64,000 bases of DNA from RGIG3102 sp964369915 (GCA_964369915.1 CAYJGG010000002.1:1-64000); one strand, 5' to 3'; shown: positions 7,651 through 15,389, numbered from the stretch's first letter. A program made the numbers and translations. Notes: generated from the letters alone by a model not told the origin.

Positions 7651-8145
7651 ATGAATTATCCAAGAACTTTTTCTCATATAGGTTTGTCTGTACCTAATTT
7701 AGAACAGGCGGTAAAATTTTATAGCGAAGTAATGGGATGGTATATTGTTATGCAGCCATCAACTATAAAAGAAGAAAATACATCAGCAATCGGTATTATG
7801 TGTGAAGAAGTGTTCGGTAAAGGACACGGAGATTTTAAAATCGCTCATATGGTAACATCAGATTCAATTGGAATAGAATTGTTTGAATTTGTAGATAACA
7901 ATAAAGAAAGACAACCATTCCAATTTAAAAACACAGGAATGTTCCACTTTGCTGTTCAAGATCCTGATATCGAAGGAATGATTGAAAAAATCGTGGCAAA
8001 TGGCGGAAAACAACGTATGCCAATTAAAGAGTATTACCCAGGTGAAAAACCATACAGAATGTGTTATGTTGAAGATCCATTTGGGATTGTTTTTGAAATA
8101 TACACTCATAGCTATGAAGTGACATATTCTAAAGGCGCTTATTAA
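7651..8145 (+). CDS. VOC (glyoxalase/bleomycin-resistance) superfamily enzyme
   Basis: 165 residues from the preferred start. Two beta-alpha-beta-beta-beta modules are visible, with candidate metal ligands in SHIGLSV (His9), IGIELFEF (Glu), GMFHFAV (His) and GIVFEIYTHS (Glu). The family includes glyoxalase I and ring-cleaving dioxygenases. An ATG at 7645 is only one base from the AGGAGG site, so the ATG at 7651 is preferred. Next to a cysteine-bearing HxlR regulator, a role in detoxifying electrophiles such as methylglyoxal or quinones is likely but unproven. Confidence 0.75.
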   Translation: MNYPRTFSHIGLSVPNLEQAVKFYSEVMGWYIVMQPSTIKEENTSAIGIMCEEVFGKGHGDFKIAHMVTSDSIGIELFEFVDNNKERQPFQFKNTGMFHFAVQDPDIEGMIEKIVANGGKQRMPIKEYYPGEKPYRMCYVEDPFGIVFEIYTHSYEVTYSKGAY

Positions 8146-8155
8146 TAATTAAAAA

Positions 8156-8187
8156 AATTAGCACTGATTTTAATCAGTGCTAATTTT
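8156..8187. terminator. Bidirectional terminator between convergent genes
   Basis: TTAGCACTGATT / AATCAGTGCTAA hairpin flanked by an A-run on the left and T-run on the right, serving the VOC gene and the ABM gene. Confidence 0.85.
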
Positions 8188-8540
8188 TATTTTTTAAAAT
8201 ATTCATTTGAATCTTTTGGAGCATTTTCTCTATTTTTGCCATCGTATTCACGTAAAACATTGCAAACAGTTATCTTGTAATTTTCAAAAAGTTTTGCTTT
8301 ACCTTCACTTTGACTCATTCTATGTTCTAAATTATTACGCCATTTTTCAATAGATTCTTCGCTATCCCAAACGTTCATAGATAAAATTTTGCCTTCTTCA
8401 TTAAGGCTTTCGAATCTTTCTGCAGATAAAAAACCGTCTACATCTTTTAGCATTGGTTTTAGCATTGCTGCAAGGTCTAAATACTTATTAAAGCCTTCTT
8501 TTGTTGGGGTAACTTCAAATAATACTACAATTTTACTCAT
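8187..8540 (-). CDS. ABM-domain (antibiotic biosynthesis monooxygenase-like) protein
   Basis: 117 residues. The N-terminal 95 show the small ferredoxin-like ABM fold: IVVLFEVTPTKEGFNKYLDLA, then FLSAERFESL and MNVWDSEESIEKWRNN. Relatives include heme-degrading and quinol monooxygenases, and many members have no known function. The ATG overlaps the stop of the upstream glycosylase gene by one base (TAATG), so the two are probably translated together. No signal peptide; cytoplasmic. Confidence 0.7.
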   Translation of the reverse strand: MSKIVVLFEVTPTKEGFNKYLDLAAMLKPMLKDVDGFLSAERFESLNEEGKILSMNVWDSEESIEKWRNNLEHRMSQSEGKAKLFENYKITVCNVLREYDGKNRENAPKDSNEYFKK

Positions 8541-9190
8541 TATTTTTTCTCCTTTTTAATTCGAGGGGCAGGATCAGATAAATTTTCTATTGCGCCCCCA
8601 GCCACCGCCCAAAAATATATAGCGGCAGTAGTTGCGTAGGGTGAATAACGTTTTTGATATTTTTTAAATAACTGCGGTGTGATTTTCTTATGTCGATAAA
8701 CCATACGCATCCCCCTTAAAATAGCTAAATCTCCATAACTTATAATATTAGCTCGATTTAAAGAGAATGTCATTATCATTTCGGCAGTCCAAACACCAAT
8801 ACCTTTTATTTTACTAAGAGTTTTTATAACTTCTTCATCGCTTAGATTTTCTAAATCTTCTAATATAAGCTCTTTTGTTACAACGCTATTTGAAAAAGTT
8901 TTTATATATTCCGCTTTTCTAAAAGTCATTCCGCATTTTTGCAAAGTGTCTATATTAGAATTTGTAATGCTTAAAGGAGTTATTTCGCCAAGCGTTTCAT
9001 TCATTCTTTTAAAAACAGTTCTTTGAGCGGCAACCGAAATTTGCTGACCTATTATATGATGAACAACACTAGAAAATAAATCATCATCAAGCTCTCTATT
9101 TATTATCCCAATTTTATCAATAATTTCGCCAAGCTTTTTATCTTTATTTTTTAGATAAGTAATTTCTTTTTCGCCATACTGAAAATACAT
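8540..9190 (-). CDS. HhH-GPD DNA glycosylase, AlkA-like
   Basis: 216 residues. The helix-hairpin-helix LSKIKGIGVWTAEMIM is followed by the catalytic aspartate in ISYGDLAILRGMR, the arrangement of AlkA-type 3-methyladenine DNA glycosylase II. IIGQQISVAAQ near residue 50 is also typical. It would excise alkylated bases in base-excision repair. No C-terminal iron-sulfur cysteines are present, which argues against Nth or MutY. The C-terminus is lysine-rich. First gene of a two-gene unit with the ABM protein. Confidence 0.85.
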   Translation of the reverse strand: MYFQYGEKEITYLKNKDKKLGEIIDKIGIINRELDDDLFSSVVHHIIGQQISVAAQRTVFKRMNETLGEITPLSITNSNIDTLQKCGMTFRKAEYIKTFSNSVVTKELILEDLENLSDEEVIKTLSKIKGIGVWTAEMIMTFSLNRANIISYGDLAILRGMRMVYRHKKITPQLFKKYQKRYSPYATTAAIYFWAVAGGAIENLSDPAPRIKKEKK

Positions 9191-9415
9191 AAAAAACCAC
9201 TCCTTTTAACTATTTTTAATAATTATATCATATAAATTAAAATAAATCTTCTAAAATTTTAGAAATTTAATTATAAAATGAAAGAAAAATTCTCGGCTAA
9301 AATTAACCAAGAATTTCTCTTAATGATTTATGAATGTTGAGAAGTATTATAAATTAGGTGTCTTGCTTTTTAGTTGCAAAGGGCTATGAATATTTATAAT
9401 ATGCTCTTTGATAAT

Positions 9416-9444
9416 TTGACATTTTTCCTATTATAGTATAAAAT
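9416..9444 (+). promoter_or_regulatory. Sigma-A promoter of the second HxlR gene
   Basis: TTGACA (9416), a 17-base spacer and TAAAAT (9439). The 9191-9520 gap otherwise holds only AT-rich sequence. Between promoter and gene TTAGT (9484) and ACTAA (9498) form a weak inverted repeat that could be an operator. Confidence 0.7.
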
Positions 9445-9520
9445 GCTGTAATAGAGAAATATATTATAATAGTGATTAAATATTTAGTCAATAAGGTACT
9501 AAGGGAAAGAAAGGTTACTA

Positions 9521-9868
9521 ATGGATAAAATCAAAGTAAATTCAGAAATTGAAATAACGCTTAAAATGATAGGCGGAAAAGCAAAACCATTAATTTTATA
9601 TATGCTAATAGAAGACGGCGCTTTAAGATTTAAGGATTTAATGGCAGCGGTAACGCAAGTTTCTCAAAAAACACTAACAAACCAATTAAGAGAGCTTGAA
9701 GCAGACGGATTAATTAAAAGGGAGGCTTTTAGCGAAATTCCCCCTAGAGTTGAATACTCGGCAACTAATAAAGGAAAAACGCTTTTTCCAATATTAGATT
9801 TAATGTGTGCTTGGGGCGAAAAAAATAAAGATGATAGGTTTGAAATAATAAACCCGCAATGTGAATAA
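9521..9868 (+). CDS. HxlR-family transcriptional regulator
   Basis: 115 residues with the HxlR winged helix: IGGKAKPLILYMLIEDGALRFKDL, SQKTLTNQLRELEADGLI and the wing IPPRVEYSATNKGKTL. Unlike the HxlR protein 2 kb upstream it lacks the N-terminal redox cysteine, and the usual Trp of GGKW is replaced by Ala. The only cysteines are near the C-terminus. It stands alone with its own promoter and terminator, so its target is not evident. Confidence 0.8.
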   Translation: MDKIKVNSEIEITLKMIGGKAKPLILYMLIEDGALRFKDLMAAVTQVSQKTLTNQLRELEADGLIKREAFSEIPPRVEYSATNKGKTLFPILDLMCAWGEKNKDDRFEIINPQCE

Positions 9869-9937
9869 CGTTTTTAATTTGTATTTTCACAGTTGCAACT
9901 TTAACAAGATTTGCATTTAATATATTTATAGGATAAT

Positions 9938-9974
9938 AAAAAATCCCAAACTAATTATTAGTTTGGGATTTTTG
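9938..9974 (+). terminator. Terminator after the second HxlR gene
   Basis: AATCCCAAACTAA / TTAGTTTGGGATT hairpin followed by TTTTG. Confidence 0.85.
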
Positions 9975-9981
9975 TTAATTT

Positions 9982-10036
9982 ATTGCAAAAAAATAAGAAC
10001 ATCATAAGATGTTCTTACGGCATGGTGGGTAGGATT
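9982..10036 (-). repeat. 161-bp tandem unit, copy 1, cut by the sequence gap
   Basis: This stretch repeats, base for base, the segment at 10144-10198: a minus-strand terminator hairpin (TAAGAACATC / GATGTTCTTA plus a T-run) and the sequence up to GGTAGGATT. The next base is the first N of the gap. Confidence 0.85.
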
Positions 10037-10136
10037 NNNNNNNNNNNNNNNNNNNNNNNNNNNNNNNNNNNNNNNNNNNNNNNNNNNNNNNNNNNNNNNN
10101 NNNNNNNNNNNNNNNNNNNNNNNNNNNNNNNNNNNN
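10037..10136. other. Assembly gap of 100 Ns
   Basis: Exactly 100 Ns flanked on both sides by copies of the 161-bp unit. In the intact neighbour the equivalent stretch is 99 bases, so the gap may hide one or more units; 100 is also a conventional placeholder length. Confidence 0.95.
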
Positions 10137-10298
10137 CTAAAAAATTGCAAAAAAATAAGAACATCATAAGATGTTCTTACGGCATGGTGGGTAGGATTCG
10201 CTTTTTAATAAAAAGCCGCGTCCTAAAAACAGTCCACTGGACTGTTTTCTAAACGGACTGTTCGAATCCGTTGCTTTTAAAAAAGCAACACTCCCACC
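10137..10298 (-). repeat. 161-bp tandem unit with tRNA-end-like palindrome
   Basis: The unit has a terminator hairpin (about 10152-10180) and a 113-base palindromic insert (10186-10298). The insert is closed by GGTGGG and CCCACC, then GGATTCG and CGAATCC, and contains three inner hairpins, among them AAACAGTCCACTGGACTGTTT. Read leftwards it imitates a tRNA 3' end: CGAATCC, a short spacer, then CCCACCATGCCG, the same sequence that follows the nearby tRNA-Tyr. It has no anticodon arm and is not a tRNA. Confidence 0.7.
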
Positions 10299-10304
10299 TA
10301 AAAA

Positions 10305-10340
10305 ATTGCAAAAAAATAAGAACATCATAAGATGTTCTTA
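10305..10340 (-). terminator. Terminator of the tRNA-Thr-tRNA-Tyr operon
   Basis: On the minus strand TAAGAACATC and GATGTTCTTA pair around TTAT and are followed by seven Ts. It begins six bases past the tRNA-Tyr CCA end. This is the third copy of the terminator in the tandem array. Confidence 0.9.
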
Positions 10341-10345
10341 CGGCA

Positions 10346-10430
10346 TGGTGGGAGCAGATGGATTCGAACCATCGAAGTCGTCGACAACAGATTTACAGTC
10401 TGCCCCCTTTGGCCGCTCGGGAATGCTCCC
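10346..10430 (-). tRNA. tRNA-Tyr (GTA)
   Basis: 85 bases including an encoded CCA. Acceptor arms GGGAGCA and TGCTCCC pair, the anticodon loop is CTGTAAA with anticodon GTA, and there is a long variable arm as expected for bacterial tRNA-Tyr. The T-loop reads TTCGAATC. It lies six bases downstream of tRNA-Thr in one transcript. Confidence 0.95.
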
Positions 10431-10436
10431 CCATTT

Positions 10437-10512
10437 TGGAGCTTGTGGACGGATTTGAACCCCCGACCTGCTGATTACAAATCAGCTGCTCTACCGACTG
10501 AGCTACACAAGC
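10437..10512 (-). tRNA. tRNA-Thr (TGT)
   Basis: 76 bases including an encoded CCA. Acceptor arms GCTTGTG and CACAAGC pair, the anticodon stem is CTGAT/ATCAG and the loop TTTGTAA gives anticodon TGT. D- and T-arms are normal. Confidence 0.95.
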
Positions 10513-10529
10513 AAACTTAATGCTTAATA

Positions 10530-10558
10530 AATATACCACAGCTTTTAAAATATGTCAA
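10530..10558 (-). promoter_or_regulatory. Sigma-A promoter of the tRNA operon
   Basis: On the minus strand TTGACA (10558-10553), a 17-base spacer and TATATT (10535-10530), just ahead of tRNA-Thr. Confidence 0.8.
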
Positions 10559-10640
10559 CACTTTTTTTAAAAAAATTAAAAACTTTTCATTTTTTTTTCA
10601 AGAAATTTAATTATTATAAAATCTTCGACCTAAAACCCAT

Positions 10641-10806
10641 AAATTTCTTTTATATCAAGGCAGACAATCGAGTAATACTTTACGTATTGCGAGTGAGGAT
10701 AACGAGGATATATAAAAAATTTATAAGTTTTAAGCGGTTAGGATTATGAGATTAAGGCTAGAATTACTCATATAATCCTAACACGTTTAATAACATCAAA
10801 GTCCTT
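10641..10806. repeat. Dispersed intergenic repeat, copy A (rearranged)
   Basis: Shares TTCTTTTATATCAAGGC, a degenerate AGTAATRCTTTACG, and ATTTATAAGTTTTAAGCGG with the copy at 62999-63157, and TTACTCATATAAT and ACACGTTTAATA with the other end of that copy. The two ends meet around 10740-10776, as if two units were joined or one rearranged. The rest of 10559-11090 is AT-rich and without a supportable gene. Confidence 0.6.
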
Positions 10807-11090
10807 GCGCTATCTGCGTTAATAGTTTTTGCAAGATTAGGAGTAAGGATATTTTTAATTATTAGAACCCTAATTTTTATTTGATAGTAGCTAATATTTC
10901 CTTTAGTGAAGTAAAGGTGCCTTATTGACTTAATTTTAAATTGCAATTATAATAAATTTAGCTATTACAGTATTTTATACGGTAATGATGAATGTTAAAT
11001 AAGTAAAATTTATTAGTTTAAGGATTTATTTTTAAACTTTGAGTTTTGCAACAAAATGCACAAGGCAAGAAGAAAAGGATGGTTAAAATT

Positions 11091-12230
11091 ATGGAAAAAA
11101 GCAAAGTTTATTTTACGGATATGCGAGCGCTACCAGGAACAAATCTACTATTAAAATTAGAAAAATTAATTAAAACAGCTGGAATAGGAAATATTGATTT
11201 CCAAGATAAATTCACAGCGATTAAAATTCATTTTGGTGAACCTGGAAATTTAGCGTATCTTCGCCCAAACTATTCAAAAGTTGTGGCTGATGTTATTAAA
11301 TCTCTAGGTGGAAAACCATTTTTAACAGATTGCAACACGTTATATGTTGGAAGAAGAAAAAATGCACTAGAACATATGGAAGCAGCTTACGAAAACGGCT
11401 ACTCTCCATTTTCAACTGGATGCCATATTATTATTGCAGACGGCTTAAAAGGAACTGATGAAACAATAGTTAAAGTTGATGGCGAACTGATTAAAGAGGC
11501 AAGAATAGGAACTGCTATTATGGACGCAGATGTTTTTATCTCATTAAATCACTTTAAAGGGCATGAAATGACAGGCTTTGGTGGGGCATTAAAAAATATT
11601 GGTATGGGTTCTGGAAGCAGAGCTGGTAAAATGGATCAACATAGCGATGGAAAGCCAAGCGCAGATTTAGATATGTGTAAAAAATGCGGTGTCTGTAAGA
11701 AGCTGTGTGCCCACGATGCTATATCTTTTAACGAAGACAAAAAAGCAGTTATCAATCACGATAAATGCGTTGGATGTGGAAGATGCATTGGTGCTTGTGC
11801 ATTCGATGCAATCGAGGCAGATTGGAGCACCAGCTGTGATGATTTAAATAAAAAGATGGCTGAATATTCTTTAGCTGTTTTAAAAGACAGACCGCATTTT
11901 CATATCAGCTTAATTGTTGATGTGTCGCCTTATTGCGATTGCCATGGTGAAAATGATGCGGCTATCATCCCAGACGTTGGTATGCTTGCTTCCTTTGATC
12001 CTGTTGCACTTGATAAGGCTTGTGCTGATGCGTGTAATAAAGAAACAGCTTTCCAAAATAGTTTTGTTGGAGATATGGATAAGGATAATCACTCTAATGA
12101 TTGCTGTAATCATAATAAAAAAGACCATTTCAAAGTTATGCACCCAAACACAAACTGGGAAGTTTGCATAGAGCATGCGAAAAAAATTGGAATTGGCACG
12201 GATGAATACGAATTAGTTATTGTAAAATAA
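11091..12230 (+). CDS. DUF362 protein with two 4Fe-4S ferredoxin motifs
   Basis: 379 residues from the ATG at 11091. The DUF362 domain fills the N-terminal half (KIHFGEPGNLAYLRP near 45-60, NHFKGHEMTGFGGALKNIGMG near 160). Two ferredoxin motifs follow, CKKCGVCKKLC and CVGCGRCIGAC. The C-terminal part contains a Cys/His/Asp-rich stretch (about residues 320-335). Such proteins are assumed to be cytoplasmic electron carriers or iron-sulfur enzymes of unknown reaction. The nearby AAAGGATGG site favours this start over an ATG-like start 45 bases earlier. Confidence 0.8.
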   Translation: MEKSKVYFTDMRALPGTNLLLKLEKLIKTAGIGNIDFQDKFTAIKIHFGEPGNLAYLRPNYSKVVADVIKSLGGKPFLTDCNTLYVGRRKNALEHMEAAYENGYSPFSTGCHIIIADGLKGTDETIVKVDGELIKEARIGTAIMDADVFISLNHFKGHEMTGFGGALKNIGMGSGSRAGKMDQHSDGKPSADLDMCKKCGVCKKLCAHDAISFNEDKKAVINHDKCVGCGRCIGACAFDAIEADWSTSCDDLNKKMAEYSLAVLKDRPHFHISLIVDVSPYCDCHGENDAAIIPDVGMLASFDPVALDKACADACNKETAFQNSFVGDMDKDNHSNDCCNHNKKDHFKVMHPNTNWEVCIEHAKKIGIGTDEYELVIVK

Positions 12231-12239
12231 TATAATATA

Positions 12240-12278
12240 TAAAAGCCCCTATATGAATTTTCATATAGGGGCTTTTAT
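12240..12278. terminator. Bidirectional terminator
   Basis: AAAAGCCCCTATATGAA / TTCATATAGGGGCTTTT hairpin with T-runs on both strands, between the convergent DUF362 and M24 genes. Confidence 0.9.
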
Positions 12279-12294
12279 TTTTGTTTAAAATAAT

Positions 12295-13374
12295 TTATAA
12301 AATAATTAAATCTTTAGTTGCCCTTGTTAGATTTTCAATAGAATTATTTGAAAGATAAATCATATCACAAATTCTAATACCAAATTTTTCTTTAATATAA
12401 ATACCAGGTTCAATAGCTAAAACATTTCCAGCTTGAATTTCATCATTTGAATTTGGATTTAATAAAGGCATTTCATTTAAATCGATGCCAATTCCATGGC
12501 CTAATGAATGATTAAAACAGCCGTGGTAGCCACTTTTTTCTATATACGTGCGAACTTCATCATCAATTTTCTTAGCGCTTTTTTCGCTATTTATTTGTTG
12601 CATTGCAATAATAAATGAATTCTTTACAACTTCATAAGCCTTTTTAAATTCATCGCTAGCATAACCGATACAAACAGTTCTTGCCATATTACTTCTATAT
12701 CCATTGTAAACAGCGCCAAACTCTAATAATAAAACATCGCCATCTCTTAAAATTCTCTCGCTTGCACGTCCATGAATTAAACTTGAATTTTCACCACTTA
12801 TACAGCAGATATGAAACTTATCTAAATCTGAGCCATTTTCAAGCATTAGATAAACTAATCTTGCCTCGATTTCCTTTTCAGTCATTCCAGGAGTTATAAT
12901 TTTAATAATTTCTTCAAAACATCTCTCATTTATTCTTTGCGCTGTTTTTAAATTTTCGATTTCTGAATCTTCTTTAATCATACGCAATTTTTTTAATTGA
13001 GTTTTTAAAGGAAGAGTTTTTGCCCATAAAGCTGTTTCAAATTCTAGGTATTCTTCGTGACTAATAGCATCGCTTTCTAAAAGCATAATAGAAACTCTAT
13101 CATTTTGCATTATATCATTAATATTTTTAGTCATATTTCTTAAAGAACCAACAACAACAGTAAAGCCCATAGAAGAAAGCTCTCTTTTTGCAATTTCTTC
13201 ATATCTTTCATCGCATAAAAAATATTGTCCTTTTTTAGTTACTATAACTGTTGCAGCGCTAGTTTTTAATTCTGTTAGATAAAGGCGGTTTTCATAGCTT
13301 TTAACAACTATTGCATCTGCCTTTACTCGGTGTAATAATTCTCGTACATTTTTTATTTTATTTGTTGATTGCAT
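12295..13374 (-). CDS. M24-family (Xaa-Pro peptidase-like) protein, probably not a standard metallopeptidase
   Basis: 359 residues with a creatinase-type N-terminal domain and a pita-bread C-terminal domain. Of the five metal ligands of M24 peptidases, His293 (LGHGIGIDLNEMP) and Glu322 (LAIEPGIYI) remain. The other three are changed: Asp to Glu218 in LLEFGAVYNGY, Asp to Asn229 in RSNMART, and Glu to Cys336 in GIRICDMIY. Either it binds metal differently or it is a binding protein. The start at 13374 follows AAGGAG by nine bases; this lies seven codons inside a longer frame that overlaps the upstream gene. Confidence 0.8.
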   Translation of the reverse strand: MQSTNKIKNVRELLHRVKADAIVVKSYENRLYLTELKTSAATVIVTKKGQYFLCDERYEEIAKRELSSMGFTVVVGSLRNMTKNINDIMQNDRVSIMLLESDAISHEEYLEFETALWAKTLPLKTQLKKLRMIKEDSEIENLKTAQRINERCFEEIIKIITPGMTEKEIEARLVYLMLENGSDLDKFHICCISGENSSLIHGRASERILRDGDVLLLEFGAVYNGYRSNMARTVCIGYASDEFKKAYEVVKNSFIIAMQQINSEKSAKKIDDEVRTYIEKSGYHGCFNHSLGHGIGIDLNEMPLLNPNSNDEIQAGNVLAIEPGIYIKEKFGIRICDMIYLSNNSIENLTRATKDLIIL

Positions 13375-13387
13375 GCTGAAATTCTCC

Positions 13388-13867
13388 TTAAGCATTTGAT
13401 TTTGCTGTATATTTTTTGCAAGTTATTTTATAAATTGCAGTTTTGTTAACTACGTGTTCAGGGTATGTTAAATCGCCTTTAAAATTAGAATTAATCATTA
13501 ATCTATCTAAAGCGTGTATTTTTTCATTAAAATCTTTTACATTTTCAGCTGTGCCTTCAAGATAAACGCTAGAAAAATAAGTTGTGCAATCTTCGGCTTT
13601 GCCGTCCCCTTTTATATCACTTTTTGAAGTTATGTGAACGCTTACATTATTATCTTTTAAAATTAAATCATTTTTTCTGCCTTGCTTTGCGCAGTGAAAA
13701 TAAAGTATAATATCATTATCAATTATTTCAAACCCATAGTTTACAGCAACAATATACGGACAAGAATTTTCCTGATTCATTGCGATATTCATAAATGGGG
13801 CAGATTGTAAATATTCTTTTATTTTATTAATATCAGTAATTTGTCTATCGACTCTACGCATTTTCAT
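13388..13867 (-). CDS. Pyridoxamine 5'-phosphate oxidase-related flavin protein
   Basis: 159 residues, split-barrel FMN-binding fold of the NimA-like group. Features are MRRVDRQITDINKIKEYL at the N-terminus, PYIVAVNYGFE, then ILYFHCAKQGRKNDLI with the FMN-phosphate binding region, and FSSVYLEGTAENV. Family members bind FMN or heme and include nitroimidazole reductases; substrate unknown here. The downstream M24 gene starts right at its stop, so they form an operon. The start may be the ATG at 13867 or 13861. Confidence 0.75.
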   Translation of the reverse strand: MKMRRVDRQITDINKIKEYLQSAPFMNIAMNQENSCPYIVAVNYGFEIIDNDIILYFHCAKQGRKNDLILKDNNVSVHITSKSDIKGDGKAEDCTTYFSSVYLEGTAENVKDFNEKIHALDRLMINSNFKGDLTYPEHVVNKTAIYKITCKKYTAKSNA

Positions 13868-13914
13868 AAAAAATCACACTTTCTGTATTTTAAAATTTAA
13901 ATTTATTATATTAT

Positions 13915-13943
13915 ATTATAATTGATAGTGCAAGATAAAACAA
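13915..13943 (-). promoter_or_regulatory. Probable promoter of the flavin protein-M24 operon
   Basis: On the minus strand TTGTTT (13943-13938), a 17-base spacer and TATAAT (13920-13915). Confidence 0.55.
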
Positions 13944-13990
13944 GAAATATCTTTATTAAATAAGAAAATAATGAAAGAAGGCTTATTATA

Positions 13991-14539
13991 ATGGAAAAAT
14001 TATTAACTAATAGAATGTATCTAATTTTATCAAATCCAAAACTTGCAAAACAAGTTGCCGATTTTCATATAAAAAACAAAGAGGCGTTTGAATGGACAGA
14101 GCCTGTAAGATATGAAGAGTATTACACAAAAAAAGGTCAAAAGAGATATCTAAAAGATGATTTAAAAGAAGCTATAAAAATGAATGAGTATCGTTTTTGG
14201 CTTCAAATCAAAGGCGAAAAAGAAATAATAGGAACAGTTAGTATATCTCAAGTATTGCTAGGGAGCGTTAAAAGTTGTTACCTTTCTTATAAATTAGATA
14301 AAGATTTTTGGGGCAAAGGATATATGAGCGAAGCTGTAGAAGAAGTGATTAGATTTAGCTTTAATAATTTAGATTTATATAGAATAGAAGCAGCGGTTAT
14401 GCCAAAAAACACAAAGAGCCTTGCTATAATGAATAGATTTAATTTTACACAAGAAGGCTTTTCAAAAGGGTATCTTGAAATTAATGGGAAAAGAGAAGAC
14501 CATTTAAGATTTGCTTTAATAAAACCGAATGATAAATAA
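13991..14539 (+). CDS. GNAT N-acetyltransferase, RimJ/RimL type
   Basis: 182 residues. The acetyl-CoA binding stretch is seen at LDKDFWGKGYMSEAVEEVIRFSF, followed by NLYRIEAAVMP-like and NTKSLAIMNRFNFTQEGF segments of RimJ/RimL acetyltransferases. They transfer acetyl from acetyl-CoA to protein N-termini or small amines; substrate unknown. Monocistronic, divergent from the flavin-protein operon. Confidence 0.8.
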   Translation: MEKLLTNRMYLILSNPKLAKQVADFHIKNKEAFEWTEPVRYEEYYTKKGQKRYLKDDLKEAIKMNEYRFWLQIKGEKEIIGTVSISQVLLGSVKSCYLSYKLDKDFWGKGYMSEAVEEVIRFSFNNLDLYRIEAAVMPKNTKSLAIMNRFNFTQEGFSKGYLEINGKREDHLRFALIKPNDK

Positions 14540-14602
14540 ATAACAATTATTACAAAAGAATTAATAAAAAATATCGAATTAGTTACAATGAGTATAAATG
14601 TA

Positions 14603-14631
14603 TTGATTTTTTTTCTTGAAAGTATTAAGAT
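14603..14631 (+). promoter_or_regulatory. Promoter of the FMN-binding lipoprotein
   Basis: TTGATT (14603), a 17-base spacer and TAAGAT (14626). A TCTTAAC/GTTAAGA hairpin lies just downstream in the leader. Confidence 0.6.
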
Positions 14632-14695
14632 TAGCCTATCTTAACAAATTAGTTAAGAACAATCTTTGGAAACTTATTTATTGGAGGACAATATA

Positions 14696-15211
14696 ATGAA
14701 AAAAATTATTGCATTAGCTTTAGCATCAGTTCTAGCTTTATCACTAGTAGCTTGCTCAAGCGAAACAGAAGAAACAACAGAAACTACTGAAGAAACAACA
14801 GTAACAAGCGAAGAAACTACAACAGAAGAAACAACAGAAGAAACAGAAACAGCTAACGAAGAAACAACTGAAGAAACAGAAGGCGAACCAGTTGCTAATA
14901 TTCCAGTTGTAACTGCTGAAGGAAATGTTTACACAGTTGTTTACACAGAAGATAACGCTGATTCACAAGCTTACTTAACAGAAATGACAGTTGTTGTTGA
15001 ATTAGACGACGCTGGCGCTTTAGTTTCAGTTGAAGTTACAGATAACCAAGGTACATTATACCCAGCAGCAGAAGATGCTTTAGTAAGCGTTCCAGCAGCT
15101 ATGGTTGAAGGTAACACAACAGAAGTTGATACAGTTGCAGGTGCTACAATCACAACTGAAGCTATTAAAGAAGCTGTTATGGCTGCTATAGCTGCATCAA
15201 CAGCTCAATAA
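14696..15211 (+). CDS. FMN-binding-domain lipoprotein
   Basis: 171 residues. A signal peptide with lipobox LVAC (Cys20) is followed by a low-complexity Glu/Thr linker (about 21-54) that tethers the domain outside the membrane. The C-terminal domain has DTVAGATITTEAIKEAV, close to the ApbE flavinylation motif Dxx(S/T)GA(T/S), so the final Thr may carry covalent FMN. Related domains (RnfG, NqrC, PplA) carry electrons outside the cell. Start at 14696 chosen from TTGGAGGACAATATA and the signal peptide. Strong codon use and own promoter suggest high expression. No ApbE gene is in the window. Confidence 0.85.
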   Translation: MKKIIALALASVLALSLVACSSETEETTETTEETTVTSEETTTEETTEETETANEETTEETEGEPVANIPVVTAEGNVYTVVYTEDNADSQAYLTEMTVVVELDDAGALVSVEVTDNQGTLYPAAEDALVSVPAAMVEGNTTEVDTVAGATITTEAIKEAVMAAIAASTAQ

Positions 15212-15220
15212 TCTTATTAC

Positions 15221-15260
15221 ATTAATAAACACTGCCTTTTAGGTGGTGTTTATTTTTTTT
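15221..15260 (+). terminator. Terminator after the FMN lipoprotein
   Basis: AATAAACAC / GTGTTTATT outer stem with CCTTTTAGG inside, followed by a long T-run. Confidence 0.85.
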
Positions 15261-15360
15261 TGGTTTATGTTAATAGTTGGAGTGGAGCAAAATAATTAAA
15301 AAGATTCTATGTCTGTGAAAAAGGATTTGCTTTTATATAAAATTGTTTTTAAATAGTAAC

Positions 15361-15389
15361 TTGTTAAAATCAAAAAAATAGTATATAAT
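15361..15389 (+). promoter_or_regulatory. Promoter of the cobalamin riboswitch transcript
   Basis: TTGTTA (15361), a 17-base spacer and TATAAT (15384). Confidence 0.7.

Noticed and set aside
9982..10349. Three regular repeats considered as a CRISPR array
   Set aside because: The sequence between repeats is itself repeated, the unit is 161 bases and carries a terminator and tRNA-like ends. No cas genes are present.
9983..10520. Open frames running through the tRNA and repeat region on the plus strand
   Set aside because: They cross antisense tRNA genes, terminator hairpins and the N gap, have no ribosome binding site and encode no recognisable protein.
10552..10946. Two short frames after the tRNA operon
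   Set aside because: They lie in a rearranged intergenic repeat, have AT-driven composition and no start signals.
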